NCBI GenBank assembly: GCA_037447655.1
Contig: JBBHKE010001332.1
Span: 1 to 30,960 of the forward strand
Source: Zygnema cylindricum
Taxonomy: Eukaryota; Streptophyta; Zygnematophyceae; Zygnematales; Zygnemataceae
Reading direction: 5' to 3'
Length of the DNA: 30,960 bases
In this document: one piece after another, positions 20,485 to 30,924 of the stretch
How positions within the stretch are numbered: position 1 is the first letter of the stretch
How the letters are laid out: the number at the start of each line of letters is the position of its first letter
Position numbers and translations under genes: made by a program
Notes under the pieces: generated by a model
The model's input: the letters and a program-made list of their open reading frames with translations, nothing else
What the model was told of the DNA's origin: nothing
Database searches by the model: none

Positions 20485-21392
20485 TAAGTGTTGGGTATCG
20501 GGTAATTTCATATCGCGATAATTTCGATATTCAATATATCAAATATCGATCGAGCAGAATCCTCGATATATCGTAACAAGACCAACATAAATTATCGTGA
20601 TATATATTGCGATATATAGTATTTTTTTTTAATTTAATATTTTATATTTCTATATAATATGTAATTTTAGCGAAAAAGACAAATTGTCTGATACGCCACG
20701 TATGACGTGATTTTCGTTCCGTGACTTAAAGGTAAACGCCGCAAAGTATAACCGACAAAAAAGTACTAGTTATGTAATTGATATAATTACTTATTTGGGG
20801 TATGGTTACATCAGGAGTAATTACTTATTCGAGGTATGGTTACATCAACAGGTCACTATAATAGTACGAACAACAAAAATTTTGTATTACAGAGGGCCTC
20901 GGTTACATCAAGCATCGTCTGTAAACAAGTTTTTACATACGTGTTTTGATTTGAGTGGTTCCTTGTAAGTTGACGATCAAATCTCTATAATCGTCAAAGA
21001 TTTGAAAACCGACCATTTTCGTATAGAAATCCGTACTAGCGTATTATGTACGTGTACTTCGCAAGTGTACCGCGTCAATGTACCTCACAGATCTCCTTCA
21101 CTCTGCTCAAAAACCGTAATTCTTTTCGGCAAAGATTTTACGGTCACCTTGTCCCAGAGCCACGTGACTTTAGAGACATGTGAAAATTTTCATTTTATAT
21201 TTTTTTAATGCCTCGATATATCGTCGATACGATATATCGGCGATTTATTGCCGATATATCGCGATATTTTTATATTCGATATATCGAAGCGATATATCGA
21301 TTATTGGGTACCTAATATTCGATATATATATATATCTATATATATATATATATATATCGAAAATCGGCAAAAGGTCCTCGATACCCAACACT
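20485..21392. mobile_element. hAT-type non-autonomous element rich in ATATCG palindromes
   Basis: Ends AGTGTTGGGTATCG (from 20487) and its reverse complement (to 21392). ACTGAAAA flanks on both sides (20477-20484 and 21393-21400), an 8-bp target duplication; the left end carries an extra A relative to the 17857 element. Both subterminal regions are packed with TCGATATATCG-type palindromes and a TA microsatellite at about 21325-21355. The 908 bp hold no coding sequence. It is the same family as the element at 17857, with more palindromes. Confidence 0.88.
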
Positions 21393-21784
21393 ACTGAAAA
21401 GTAACCGTTTTATTTGCAATAATGAGTTTAACCATAGGTACAACATAGGTACAATTTCTCTTTGCCTTAATTAGTATGGATCAAATCCGAGAAGGCTTGC
21501 ACGTGTCGATTCTACACTTTTTGTACACTTCTGCACGGTATTAGGAAGAGTTAATGTTCGACAAAGGCACATTCGTTACGGAACATTATTTAGATACCAC
21601 TTACAATAATATAAATGCCTACATATAATGATATATTACTGTGCCTATATAGTAATATAAAAAAATCTTACTATAAAATTCTTTTTTTGGCACAAACGTC
21701 GTAATTAAGTGGCGCCGAGTTTGTTTTAATAAACGTTAATAGCGATTCCCTGTTTGTCTTTTCTGTGACGTCTCATGCCTCGAT

Positions 21785-22968
21785 TCCATCAGGCGGTCCA
21801 GTAAACTTTCCGACACTTTTATTGACAAGTTTATTGGCAGTCCGTTTCATTTTGTCGGGCCAGTTAACAACCTTTCGCAATTATGAATGGTGCCACGTAG
21901 GTTAGTGTTCACATGATGAAAATCTAAAAATATTCTTCAAACAGAAAATCTGAACGAAATATCTGTACAGGCGAAGGTACACCGTGAATCGTAATTAGAG
22001 TTATGTACAATAATTTCGCCACACCAAATTTTGAATCTATCACCATAAATAGAGTACATTACTCTAAATTATTATTTACATTATTTAAAGTACTTTTTGA
22101 ATGAGCGTCAATAACTCTAATACAATGCCGTTTTAAAAAGTTTGGCGTACAGTCGATGTCTAACTGTGCAAAATTGTACTTTATTAAGTTAAAAAGTACA
22201 AGTTATGATTTAATACATGCCGTTATCATGTTACTGCGTTTTAACAAACCGCGGAACGCAAACGTCATAATGACGTGAAACTGTACGTTTTGTCAGATTC
22301 TGTACGTCTACCTAATTTACAGTAGATATATTCAGCGCCCAAATTTACGCCCAAATAAGAGTTATTGATAAATTAGAGATTTTTTTTTTTGAAAAGGGTT
22401 GATTACCCAAAATAGAGTTTATAACTCTAATTATTTTATTTTGTTTTTTTACTCTAATTATTTCTTTACTTTCATTACGATTCGCGGTGAGTTAATGTTT
22501 GTATGAAAAGTTTGCGGCCAGATTTTTATTTCGAAAATGGAAATCGAAATTTCGAAGCAGATGGCAAAAAGATTCGGCAAACTTTGAAGGTTGGGTGATG
22601 TCAAACAGAGCGTGCGAGGATAATTTCGGTGGACGTGCAGCCACCGTGGCAAGAGGCATATGGCTTGTACGACGTGTAGGCATGTGATCGCCTATTTGAG
22701 GTGGATATTTTTTTGCTTTTTCACATGTACCAATGGTACACGAACAGTGGGAAGCAACTCTCCTCGCGAGAAGAGTTTCTTCACACTATGATTTGCGCGA
22801 TTGCTTTGCGTATCTGAAAAAGTGAAACATCCAACGGTCAATATTTACGCCTATAATATTTGAGCATCCTTACAGCTTTCAGGGAAACATGTTTCGTCGA
22901 ACAAAACGTACAAATTTGTACAAAAAAGTACGGCGCCCTGTAAATAACCCCACTTTTTCACTAATGGA
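21785..22968. mobile_element. Probable second Harbinger-like element, interrupted
   Basis: The left side resembles 19138 onward: ATTCCATCAGGCGGTCCAGTAA at 21783-21804, then the shared GGTGCCACGTAGG. The right side, AATAACCCCACTTTTTCACTAATGGAATCTCACCC (about 22944-22968 at its end), resembles 19915-19949. It is interrupted by the CACCGC-end element at 21980-22489. Neither exact ends nor a target duplication can be fixed. Confidence 0.45.
21980..22489. mobile_element. CACCGC-end element, 510 bp (copy B)
   Basis: The left inverted repeat is CACCGTGAATCGTAAT (21980-21995). The right one, reverse-complemented from 22489, is CACCGCGAATCGTAAT (15 of 16). TA precedes the left end, but AG follows the right, so that flank has mutated or the target duplication differs. 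The right half (22222-22489) is the same sequence as 2203-2459. It has repeated ACTCTAATTA units and no coding. Confidence 0.75.
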
Positions 22969-24398
22969 ATCTCACCCCCAGGGAGAAACTCCATCAGTCA
23001 AAAAGTGGAGGTTGTTTTTAGAAATCCGTATCTTTCCGTACCAAACCGTACCCTACTTTTTATTATTTTCATCTAATTATCTAAACAACATTACAGAAAA
23101 TCAGACCAATACTCTCCCAAGGTCCGAAAGTCAACACTGACCGTTGGATTGTACACGTGTACTCATCCGACGAAGCAATCGCTCCATCCGATTCTCTAAT
23201 TGGCTACCCACCCCGTGAGAGGTTGCTAGTCAGTTAAAGAAGATGTGAATTCGCTACATGTGGATGATAAATGTACGTGTCTCGATGGACTATCACTGGT
23301 ATTTTCTCACGTGGCACAAGCCATGTGTCGTTCGACAAGGTGGACGCGAGTCTACCAAAATCAAACCGAAAATCTTTGCCGAAAGATGTATCATCACGCC
23401 CTTTCAGCATCGTGGTTTCCGGCTCTTTTTGCCATATTTGTGCCCAAGTACATGGTACTTAGTTTCTCAATAACGTGGCTCAACACTCTCGATGGTCCCG
23501 TCAAAATTTGGTTCGTAAAGTGGCCTTGATACTTAGTCGTGGTGCCCTCTTATTCGTTCTAATTTTTGTATCTTGATTTATTTTGTTGTAGAAGTGTCAA
23601 CATCCACTCTTTCATTTTGTAACATCATATTTAGAGAGACTTGTTTTGCGTGCACCGAATATCATTTTTTTTTCCAACACCTTTAGTAAGAATGTCTATG
23701 TAATTTATTTTGATGGGCATGAATTGGGCACTATAGAAGGTAAGGGCATGGTGGGCGAAAGAGAGAGATATTGGAGAAAGATATCCAAGATGAAAGAGAG
23801 AGAAACCATGGCAAAGAAGAATATGGAAGCAAAAGATAAGACAAAAGGAAACAAGAAGAATACAAAAGGAGAAGCACAGGGGAGAAAAAGTCTCCTCAAT
23901 ATAATCTGTTAAATTTGAATGTACAGAAATCAACAAGCTAAGTACTAAACCTAACTCTAGAGGTAGAGTGGACTAGGTACAAGACGTTTACAAAAGAATC
24001 GAAGCCGCAAAGGACAAAAAGGTATAACTACTGACGGCCAAAGACAAAGTCAGTGGACGGCAAAGTTAAGGACAAAAGGAATATTCAGTACAAGGAATCT
24101 AGGATGAAAGATTCATTTAATTGACAATAAATGTGGTGAACGTACACTTCGTCGTTTGTAGTTTTTGAAACGACGCGACGGCTAAGTGACGCTTCGCTAA
24201 ACAACGCGACAAATAAATACAATGATTACAAGTTGCAAATGGATAGTACTAAAGGTATCCGTACATTAACAATAAAAGTACATGAACCGACCTAAAGGGA
24301 CGTGAAACGACATTACTACATTGAAAATAGAATACGCACAAAAGTACATTTGTTAAAGTACAATTCACTAATTACATAACTGAAATTGTATTCCAACA
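22708..24398. repeat. Large direct repeat, copy 1 (1.69 kb)
   Basis: Matches 25741-27431 base for base by eye up to 24318, then differs by six transitions (24319, 24335, 24367, 24377, 24391, 24393). The right edge read on the minus strand is TGTTGGAATACAATTTCAG preceded by a purine tract, like a polypurine tract and LTR start. Small open frames inside are duplicated unchanged but have no domain and overlap on both strands. The left edge lies in the T-run at 22708. Confidence 0.9.
22950..23009. repeat. 60-bp imperfect hairpin of two facing Harbinger-like ends
   Basis: CCACTTTTTCACTAATGGA on the left and TCCATCAGTCAAAAAGTGG on the right pair as an inverted repeat with a few mismatches, around ACCC-CCA-GGG. 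Each arm and its GTACGG-rich flank resemble the right end of the 19138-19949 element. The second copy is at 25983-26042. Confidence 0.7.
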
Positions 24399-25544
24399 CT
24401 CCACTCTAAATTTAATTTATACAACAGACATCGTGTGAGGGATTTTTTTTCTGGAAAACGGAAAAGATAGGGGACGAGAAAGTCAAAAAAGACGTACGGA
24501 GGAAGAAAGCTTTCTAAAGAGGGAAAGTGAAAGGCAGCATTGAGGTCATAAAGACATACATTTAATTTTTCACTCGATATTTTGAATTTTGCACCAGTAT
24601 TTCAAGATTTGAAATGATATAAATGTTTAAACGGTACTATTTAACCCTTTAAACTATTTCAAGACTAAGGACTACCGTTTAAATTCAACAATATTTAAGC
24701 AACATCAAAAGAGAAAAAAAATTACGATGGGGACACGGCAATAGTCGTTGTATGGACTAGACATAAGCAAATTATAGCTCAAAAGGCGAAAAAATGGATA
24801 AAGCACCATTTCAGTGCCCAAAAGAATAAGACACTCCTTTAGCCATTTGAACTCGGAGAGGTCGCATATAATTATGTTTTTTTCCGTAAAGAAATTAGTA
24901 CATGCACCACACATGAACAGAAGTAGAAACATGGATATGAACTTCGACATGGACATTGATATTTTACAATAAATGATTTACATTTCACATTTGAATTTTA
25001 GCAATTGACATTTTGGAATTGATGATTGACATTTGATATTGACGATTGACATTTGATATTTAACCTTCTGAGAAAAAATAGCTCGAATACTCTAAAAAGG
25101 AAAATTTTCATCTCAATTTTCTCTTCCATACTCTCATTAGGTGCACGAATTACGGATCTTAGATTGTTTGCCGTTGCGAGTTTTTTAATAACACGGACAA
25201 ATACAATATTAATAAAACAAATCAGCATGTTCTAATTCCCAAGATCACATCTCTCAACAAAATAAACAGTAAAGGACTATTTGAACATCGCTTTTTACAT
25301 AAAATTATTTCGTGACACAAAACAAAATGCTTTGCATGTTCTTTCATATTTTTTTTTTTAAATGGACAATTAAAACAAAAATATCCAGAATGTCGAAAAC
25401 CATAAAAGAGATCCATGTGGCCTTTCGACTCATGAGTAAGTGGTGTATTGTTCCATCCTATATCCTAAGGGGAGCATTGGTTAAAAAAAGATTAGACAAG
25501 ATGTTGTCATATCGCATGGTGTCGGTTGCATGTATGCATGGTTG
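24399..25544. other. Unique AT-rich spacer between repeat copies
   Basis: No coding signal. The purine tract read on the minus strand (AAATTTAGAGTGGAG) adjoins the copy-1 edge. A short tandem repeat of GATTGACATTTGATATT lies near 25022-25060. The minus-strand 60-80-residue frames are not supported by any motif. Confidence 0.5.
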
Positions 25545-25740
25545 CTTTGCACGCGCGCACGCTATTTGACACGCGGGCGCGATTTTATGCACGCACGTAC
25601 GACTAATGACACGCACGCGCGATATTAGACATGCGCGCGCGATATTATGCATGCGCGCGCGATATTATGCATGCACGCACGATATGATGCATGCACGCAC
25701 GATATGATGCATACACGCACGATTTGGCATGCACGCATGA
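25545..25740. repeat. 20-bp GC-rich alternating purine-pyrimidine minisatellite
   Basis: About nine or ten units on the pattern GATATTATGCATGCGCGCGC, with variants (GCACGCAC, ACACGCAC) toward both ends. Long alternating CG, CA/TG and AT steps favour left-handed DNA. It ends exactly where repeat copy 2 begins. Short Cys/His/Arg-rich open frames across it are compositional. Confidence 0.9.
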
Positions 25741-27431
25741 TTTTTTTGCTTTTTCACATGTACCAATGGTACACGAACAGTGGGAAGCAACTCTCCTCGC
25801 GAGAAGAGTTTCTTCACACTATGATTTGCGCGATTGCTTTGCGTATCTGAAAAAGTGAAACATCCAACGGTCAATATTTACGCCTATAATATTTGAGCAT
25901 CCTTACAGCTTTCAGGGAAACATGTTTCGTCGAACAAAACGTACAAATTTGTACAAAAAAGTACGGCGCCCTGTAAATAACCCCACTTTTTCACTAATGG
26001 AATCTCACCCCCAGGGAGAAACTCCATCAGTCAAAAAGTGGAGGTTGTTTTTAGAAATCCGTATCTTTCCGTACCAAACCGTACCCTACTTTTTATTATT
26101 TTCATCTAATTATCTAAACAACATTACAGAAAATCAGACCAATACTCTCCCAAGGTCCGAAAGTCAACACTGACCGTTGGATTGTACACGTGTACTCATC
26201 CGACGAAGCAATCGCTCCATCCGATTCTCTAATTGGCTACCCACCCCGTGAGAGGTTGCTAGTCAGTTAAAGAAGATGTGAATTCGCTACATGTGGATGA
26301 TAAATGTACGTGTCTCGATGGACTATCACTGGTATTTTCTCACGTGGCACAAGCCATGTGTCGTTCGACAAGGTGGACGCGAGTCTACCAAAATCAAACC
26401 GAAAATCTTTGCCGAAAGATGTATCATCACGCCCTTTCAGCATCGTGGTTTCCGGCTCTTTTTGCCATATTTGTGCCCAAGTACATGGTACTTAGTTTCT
26501 CAATAACGTGGCTCAACACTCTCGATGGTCCCGTCAAAATTTGGTTCGTAAAGTGGCCTTGATACTTAGTCGTGGTGCCCTCTTATTCGTTCTAATTTTT
26601 GTATCTTGATTTATTTTGTTGTAGAAGTGTCAACATCCACTCTTTCATTTTGTAACATCATATTTAGAGAGACTTGTTTTGCGTGCACCGAATATCATTT
26701 TTTTTTCCAACACCTTTAGTAAGAATGTCTATGTAATTTATTTTGATGGGCATGAATTGGGCACTATAGAAGGTAAGGGCATGGTGGGCGAAAGAGAGAG
26801 ATATTGGAGAAAGATATCCAAGATGAAAGAGAGAGAAACCATGGCAAAGAAGAATATGGAAGCAAAAGATAAGACAAAAGGAAACAAGAAGAATACAAAA
26901 GGAGAAGCACAGGGGAGAAAAAGTCTCCTCAATATAATCTGTTAAATTTGAATGTACAGAAATCAACAAGCTAAGTACTAAACCTAACTCTAGAGGTAGA
27001 GTGGACTAGGTACAAGACGTTTACAAAAGAATCGAAGCCGCAAAGGACAAAAAGGTATAACTACTGACGGCCAAAGACAAAGTCAGTGGACGGCAAAGTT
27101 AAGGACAAAAGGAATATTCAGTACAAGGAATCTAGGATGAAAGATTCATTTAATTGACAATAAATGTGGTGAACGTACACTTCGTCGTTTGTAGTTTTTG
27201 AAACGACGCGACGGCTAAGTGACGCTTCGCTAAACAACGCGACAAATAAATACAATGATTACAAGTTGCAAATGGATAGTACTAAAGGTATCCGTACATT
27301 AACAATAAAAGTACATGAACCGACCTAAAGGGACGTGAAACGACATTACTATATTGAAAATAGAATATGCACAAAAGTACATTTGTTAAAGTACAATTCG
27401 CTAATTACACAACTGAAATTGTACTTCAACA
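25741..27431. repeat. Large direct repeat, copy 2 (1.69 kb)
   Basis: Offset 3033 bp from copy 1. On the minus strand its right edge is TGTTGAAGTACAATTTCAG, preceded by AAAATCGAGAGGGAG, a good polypurine-tract look-alike. At the variable positions near the edge it often agrees with copy 3 and not with copy 1. It contains the second hairpin at 25983-26042. Confidence 0.9.
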
Positions 27432-29546
27432 CTCCCTCTCGATTTTAGTTGTGGAAAGGGAAGAATGGTTGTGGAAGTTAAAATGTGGAAAAAGATTTAA
27501 GGCAAAAACTGAGCCCTGAATAAAAAAATGAAAACAAACTCAGCAAAATGTTGAAAACATATCATTAAAAGAGGTGCATGATAAAATATAATGAATTGGT
27601 AAATTAAAAAGAAAAAACAAAAAAGAAATGTGTGATGTATGATTCAAGTAGAAAGAGGTTTGTAAGAAGAAATCCTCCATGATTCAAAGAGAGAAGGTGA
27701 TTTAATATTTGTGCAGGAGAAAAAATAAAAGGTGAAATGCAAGAACAACAAAATGGAAATAGAAAGAGTGGAGAAAAACGATGTGAAAACACCACACAAT
27801 GGTGATGGAAAAAATGTGAAATGAGAAAGTTACAGCAAGTGACATAAGCTGATGAACATGATATAATGATTAGAAAGAGTTAAAAATATGTTGAAAGCAT
27901 CAATATGAGAAAGAAGGAGAGAAATTGATTCCAAAGGAAAAAAGGTTGGAAAAGAAAATGGCCCAATGGTCTAATGGTTGTTCGTTTATGGTTGGTGGTT
28001 TATAGATGTGAGGATGGAAAAGAGTATTGTTAAAGAAAACGTCAACCGTTGAATGTAAAGAAAGTTTTAAAAAATAGAAAATGGTGTTAAAAAGACATTG
28101 ACACTATTGGGGAAGATGAGAGAATTAAAGTGTTATACATAAAGAAGATGATTGAAAAGGGTTAAAGGAATTATAAACGGAGTCAATGTGAGAAAAAATG
28201 GAAGTGATAGAAAAATGATTCCAAAACAAAAAGGCCTCTATAAAGGCTAAGTGAGAAGGTGGATAGTAACAAGAGAATTTAGTGAAAAATCAAGAATGTC
28301 ACAAAAAAATGGCGAGCATATAGAGAATTTAGAGAATGCAAAAAAGGTATTTCACAATTATAGAGGCTAAGTGAAAAGGTAGTCCATGAATAGGGAATTA
28401 TATAGAGTGGAAAGTGAGAATTTCACAACTAGAAATGTATGTCAATACTCCCTCTCATTTCTAGTAGTGAAAAATGAGAGAATGAAAGAGTAAGAGAAAA
28501 TAAAAGGGGAAGAACAAAAAAAAATGGTAATGCGTCCAACTTTGTAAGTATGGGAGAGTATAAAGGGTGTTACAAACTTTGTTATGATTAATGGTGTTCG
28601 GAAGGTGAACGGGAGAGAAAATAAAGGACAAATTTGTCAATAAAAGCAAGATAGAAAGAGAAAAAATTGGTGAAGAGTCTAAAAATATAAAGAAATGCTC
28701 AATGGGATGACAAAAATTTGGGGAAATGGAAAGGTCCCAAAGAAAAGGTACAAAAAAATAGTGGTTAATGGGAGGAGAAAATGGAGGTGTTGGAAATTTG
28801 GAAGAGAAATGAAAAGTCCTTCTGATGCTCTAATGAACCGAAAAAATCTCCATAAATGGAGGATGGCGAATAGAGGTCAAAATGGAATGTAGAGGGGATC
28901 TTCGAAGACAAAACTTATAGTACTCTAACAAACCGGGGAAGTCTCCAAAATGCCGAAATTAGGGATAGATATAAAATTTCCTCAAAATAAGGTGGATGAT
29001 TGAGTGGAAAAACGAAAATTGGGAAAATTTGGAAGGGAAGGTAAAAAAAATAAAATCCCTCCGATGCTCCAATATACCGAAAAGATGTCCAAAAAAAGGT
29101 AACGTGGCGGATAGAGGTAGAAATTGAATGTTGGGGGATCTTCAAAGACGAAACTTTAGGTACTCAAACACCCCGGGGAGGCCTCCAAATTGCCGAAAAA
29201 TAAAGAGAGACAAAATCGAAATGTTGAATAGAAAGAAAAAATGGATGGAGGAGAGATTTTGGAAGAATGAACTTCGGTTGCTCCAACAAAAAAAAAGGTA
29301 AAAAGGAGAAATAAACCCTTTTAAAAATAAAAAATAAAAAAAATGGAAATGCCAAAAAATGGCATTTTAAGAGCCAAAATGGAAAAAATGGAAAAATGGG
29401 ACGACCGAAATTGTAATCTCTAAACAATGTCTCAAAAATAATTTGCTTCCAAAAGAAATAATTTGCCAAAAAAAAGAAAAAACGAAGTGGAATAGATAGG
29501 AGAAGAGAAATTGCACAGATGACGAGCATGATGGGCCCATAACTTG
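27432..29546. other. Purine-rich (plus strand) non-coding region between repeat copies 2 and 3
   Basis: About 2.1 kb strongly biased to A and G on the plus strand, rich in GAAAA, AATGG and GAGAG. Minus-strand Phe/Leu/Ser/Pro-rich open frames (for example 29562-29164) are composition shadows. Degenerate internal repeats are visible: GGCTAAGTGA-AAGGT at about 28246 and 28366, and a ~239-bp unit twice at 28780-29215. At 28441-28460 a further LTR-like edge appears: minus strand GAGAGGGAG then TATTGACATACATTTCTAG. It could be the internal part of a non-coding LTR element. Confidence 0.5.
28780..29215. repeat. Degenerate tandem repeat, ~239-bp unit
   Basis: Two diverged units share, in order, GAAATTTGGAAG-type start, GATGCTCYAAT, CCGAAAA, GGCGRATAGAGGT, GGGGATCTTC.AAGAC and CTCCAAAWTGCCGAAA. 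GATGCTC starts at 28824 and again at 29063. A weaker third piece follows near 29270. Confidence 0.65.
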
Positions 29547-30223
29547 TAGAAGGTAAGGGCATGGTGGGCGAAAGAGAGATACTTCAATACAGATATTGGA
29601 GAAAGATATCCAAGATGAAAGAGAGAGAAACCATGGCAAAGAAGAATACGGAAGCAAAAGATAAGACACAAGGAAACAAGAAGAATACAAAAAGAGAAGC
29701 ACAGGGGAGAAAAAGTCTTCTCAATATAATCGGTTAAATTTGTATGTACAGAAATCAACAAGCCAAGTACTAAACCTAACTCTAGATGTAGAGTGGACTA
29801 GGTACAAGACGTTTACAAAAGAATCGAAGCCGCAAAGGACAAAAAGGTATAACTACTAACGGCCAAAGACAAAGTCGGTGGACGGCAAAGTTAAGGACAA
29901 AAGGAATATTCAGTACAAGGAATCTAGGATGAAAGATTCATTTAATTGACAATAAATGTGGTGAACGTACACTTCGTCGTTTGTAGTTTTTGAAACGACG
30001 CGACGGCTAAGTGACGCTTCGCTAAACAACGCGGCAAATAAATACAATGATTACAAGTTGCAAATGGATAGTACTAAAGGTATCCGTACATTAACAATAA
30101 AAGTACATGAACCGACCTAAAGGGACGTGAAACGACATTACTATATTGAAAATAAAATATGCACAAAAGTACATTTGTTAAAGTACAATTCATTAATTAC
30201 ACAACTGAAATTGTTCTTCAACA
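29547..30223. repeat. Large direct repeat, copy 3 (right 677 bp only)
   Basis: Matches 23734-24398 and 26767-27431 with roughly one difference per 30-50 bp and one insertion of about 16 bp near 29580-29595. The left edge is at TAGAAGGTAAGG; beyond it the sequences part. The right edge read on the minus strand is TGTTGAAGAACAATTTCAG. Unlike copies 1 and 2, it is preceded by unrelated copia-like sequence and not by a purine tract, as expected for the outer end of a 5' LTR on the minus strand. Confidence 0.85.
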
Positions 30224-30386
30224 GACACCACCGCTTTCGTTGTTGCCATGTTTTGGATGGTGATAGTGCATATCGATATGCATTGTATTTGAGTGATTAG
30301 TAAGTTTTTTGATGGGAGCCAGACAACTCTAATTTTTGGCGAAGATAGTGGTCTTTTTTGCCAGTATAAAGCTCAGCCAAACTTGT

Positions 30387-30713
30387 TCAGACACTCCTTT
30401 CTTCGATGGTGAATAGGTATCCGATAGTGGATTTTCCTGCAGGTGTAGCCGCATGAATCTTAATATTTTCATGCTTACCACCGAGAAAGAACGTGCAATT
30501 GACTACATCCATGAGATATATCTGAGCACTTTTTTTCGCTGTTGAGCTGTGTAACTTCCTTGGTTTTTGTAGGCATCGACCAAGGATTCCAATGGCGGTA
30601 AAGATGTCGGGACGGGTGTAGTTCATCGCGTAAATTAGGGCTCCCACTGCGTTGTGCTAGGGTGCGTCAATAGGTTCCTCATTAGATTTTTCAAGTTTCT
30701 CAACAATTTTTTC
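30387..30713 (-). pseudogene. Second copia fragment: RT/RNase H junction, minus strand
   Basis: The minus-strand frame reads IEKIVEKLEKSNEEPIDAP, a TAG near 30658 where the family has Tyr, then HNAVGALIYAMNYTRPDI, GILGRCLQKPRKLHSS and GKSTIGYLFTIEERS. The VGALIYAM…TRPDI and STIGYLFT blocks are the copia RNase H entry and middle motifs. The acidic residues expected before KSTIGY are lost (IHAATPAGKS). The frame stops at 30387. It differs clearly from the 10.1-kb RNase H, so it is a separate lineage. Its far side is interrupted by the element at 30714. Confidence 0.85.
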
Positions 30714-30900
30714 TATTGTTGTGTATTGAGGGCCTTTTGCCGATATTCGAGATGTACCTAATTTTGGGCACCCGATAATCGATATGTTGTCTCGATATAT
30801 CGAGACTCGATATATCGAGAAGCTTAATATCGAGATATTTTGTCGATATATCGACTCAATATGCCGATAAATTAATGTTGCGGTATATTGAAGCGACGTT
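30714..30900. mobile_element. Left part of a hAT-type palindromic element
   Basis: Begins TATTGTTGTGTATTGAGGG and continues CCTTTTGCCGATATTCGA. This aligns with the reverse complement of the 20485-21392 right end (TAGTGTTGGGTATCGAGG, CCTTTTGCCGATTTTCGA). ATATCG palindromes follow, such as CTCGATATATCGAG. No second end was found before the window edge. The insertion interrupts the copia fragment. Confidence 0.65.
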
Positions 30901-30924
30901 AGGTTTCATTTATATTTTGAAAAG

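Noticed and set aside
22889-23912. Duplicated open frames (83, 94 and 88 residues) as genes
   Set aside because: They are identical in both copies only because the whole 1.69 kb is duplicated. They overlap on both strands, include the hairpin of element ends, and show no domain.
25458-25874. Cys/His/Ala/Arg-rich frames over the 20-bp minisatellite
   Set aside because: Both strands are open because of the repeat composition, not coding selection.
27958-28015. tRNA-like start (GGCCCAATGGTCTAATGG)
   Set aside because: No B-box, T-arm or acceptor stem follows; only the A-box-like words match.
29164-29761. Phe/Leu-rich minus-strand frames resembling membrane proteins
   Set aside because: They arise from the purine-rich plus strand. 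No conserved motif, and overlapping frames are equally open.
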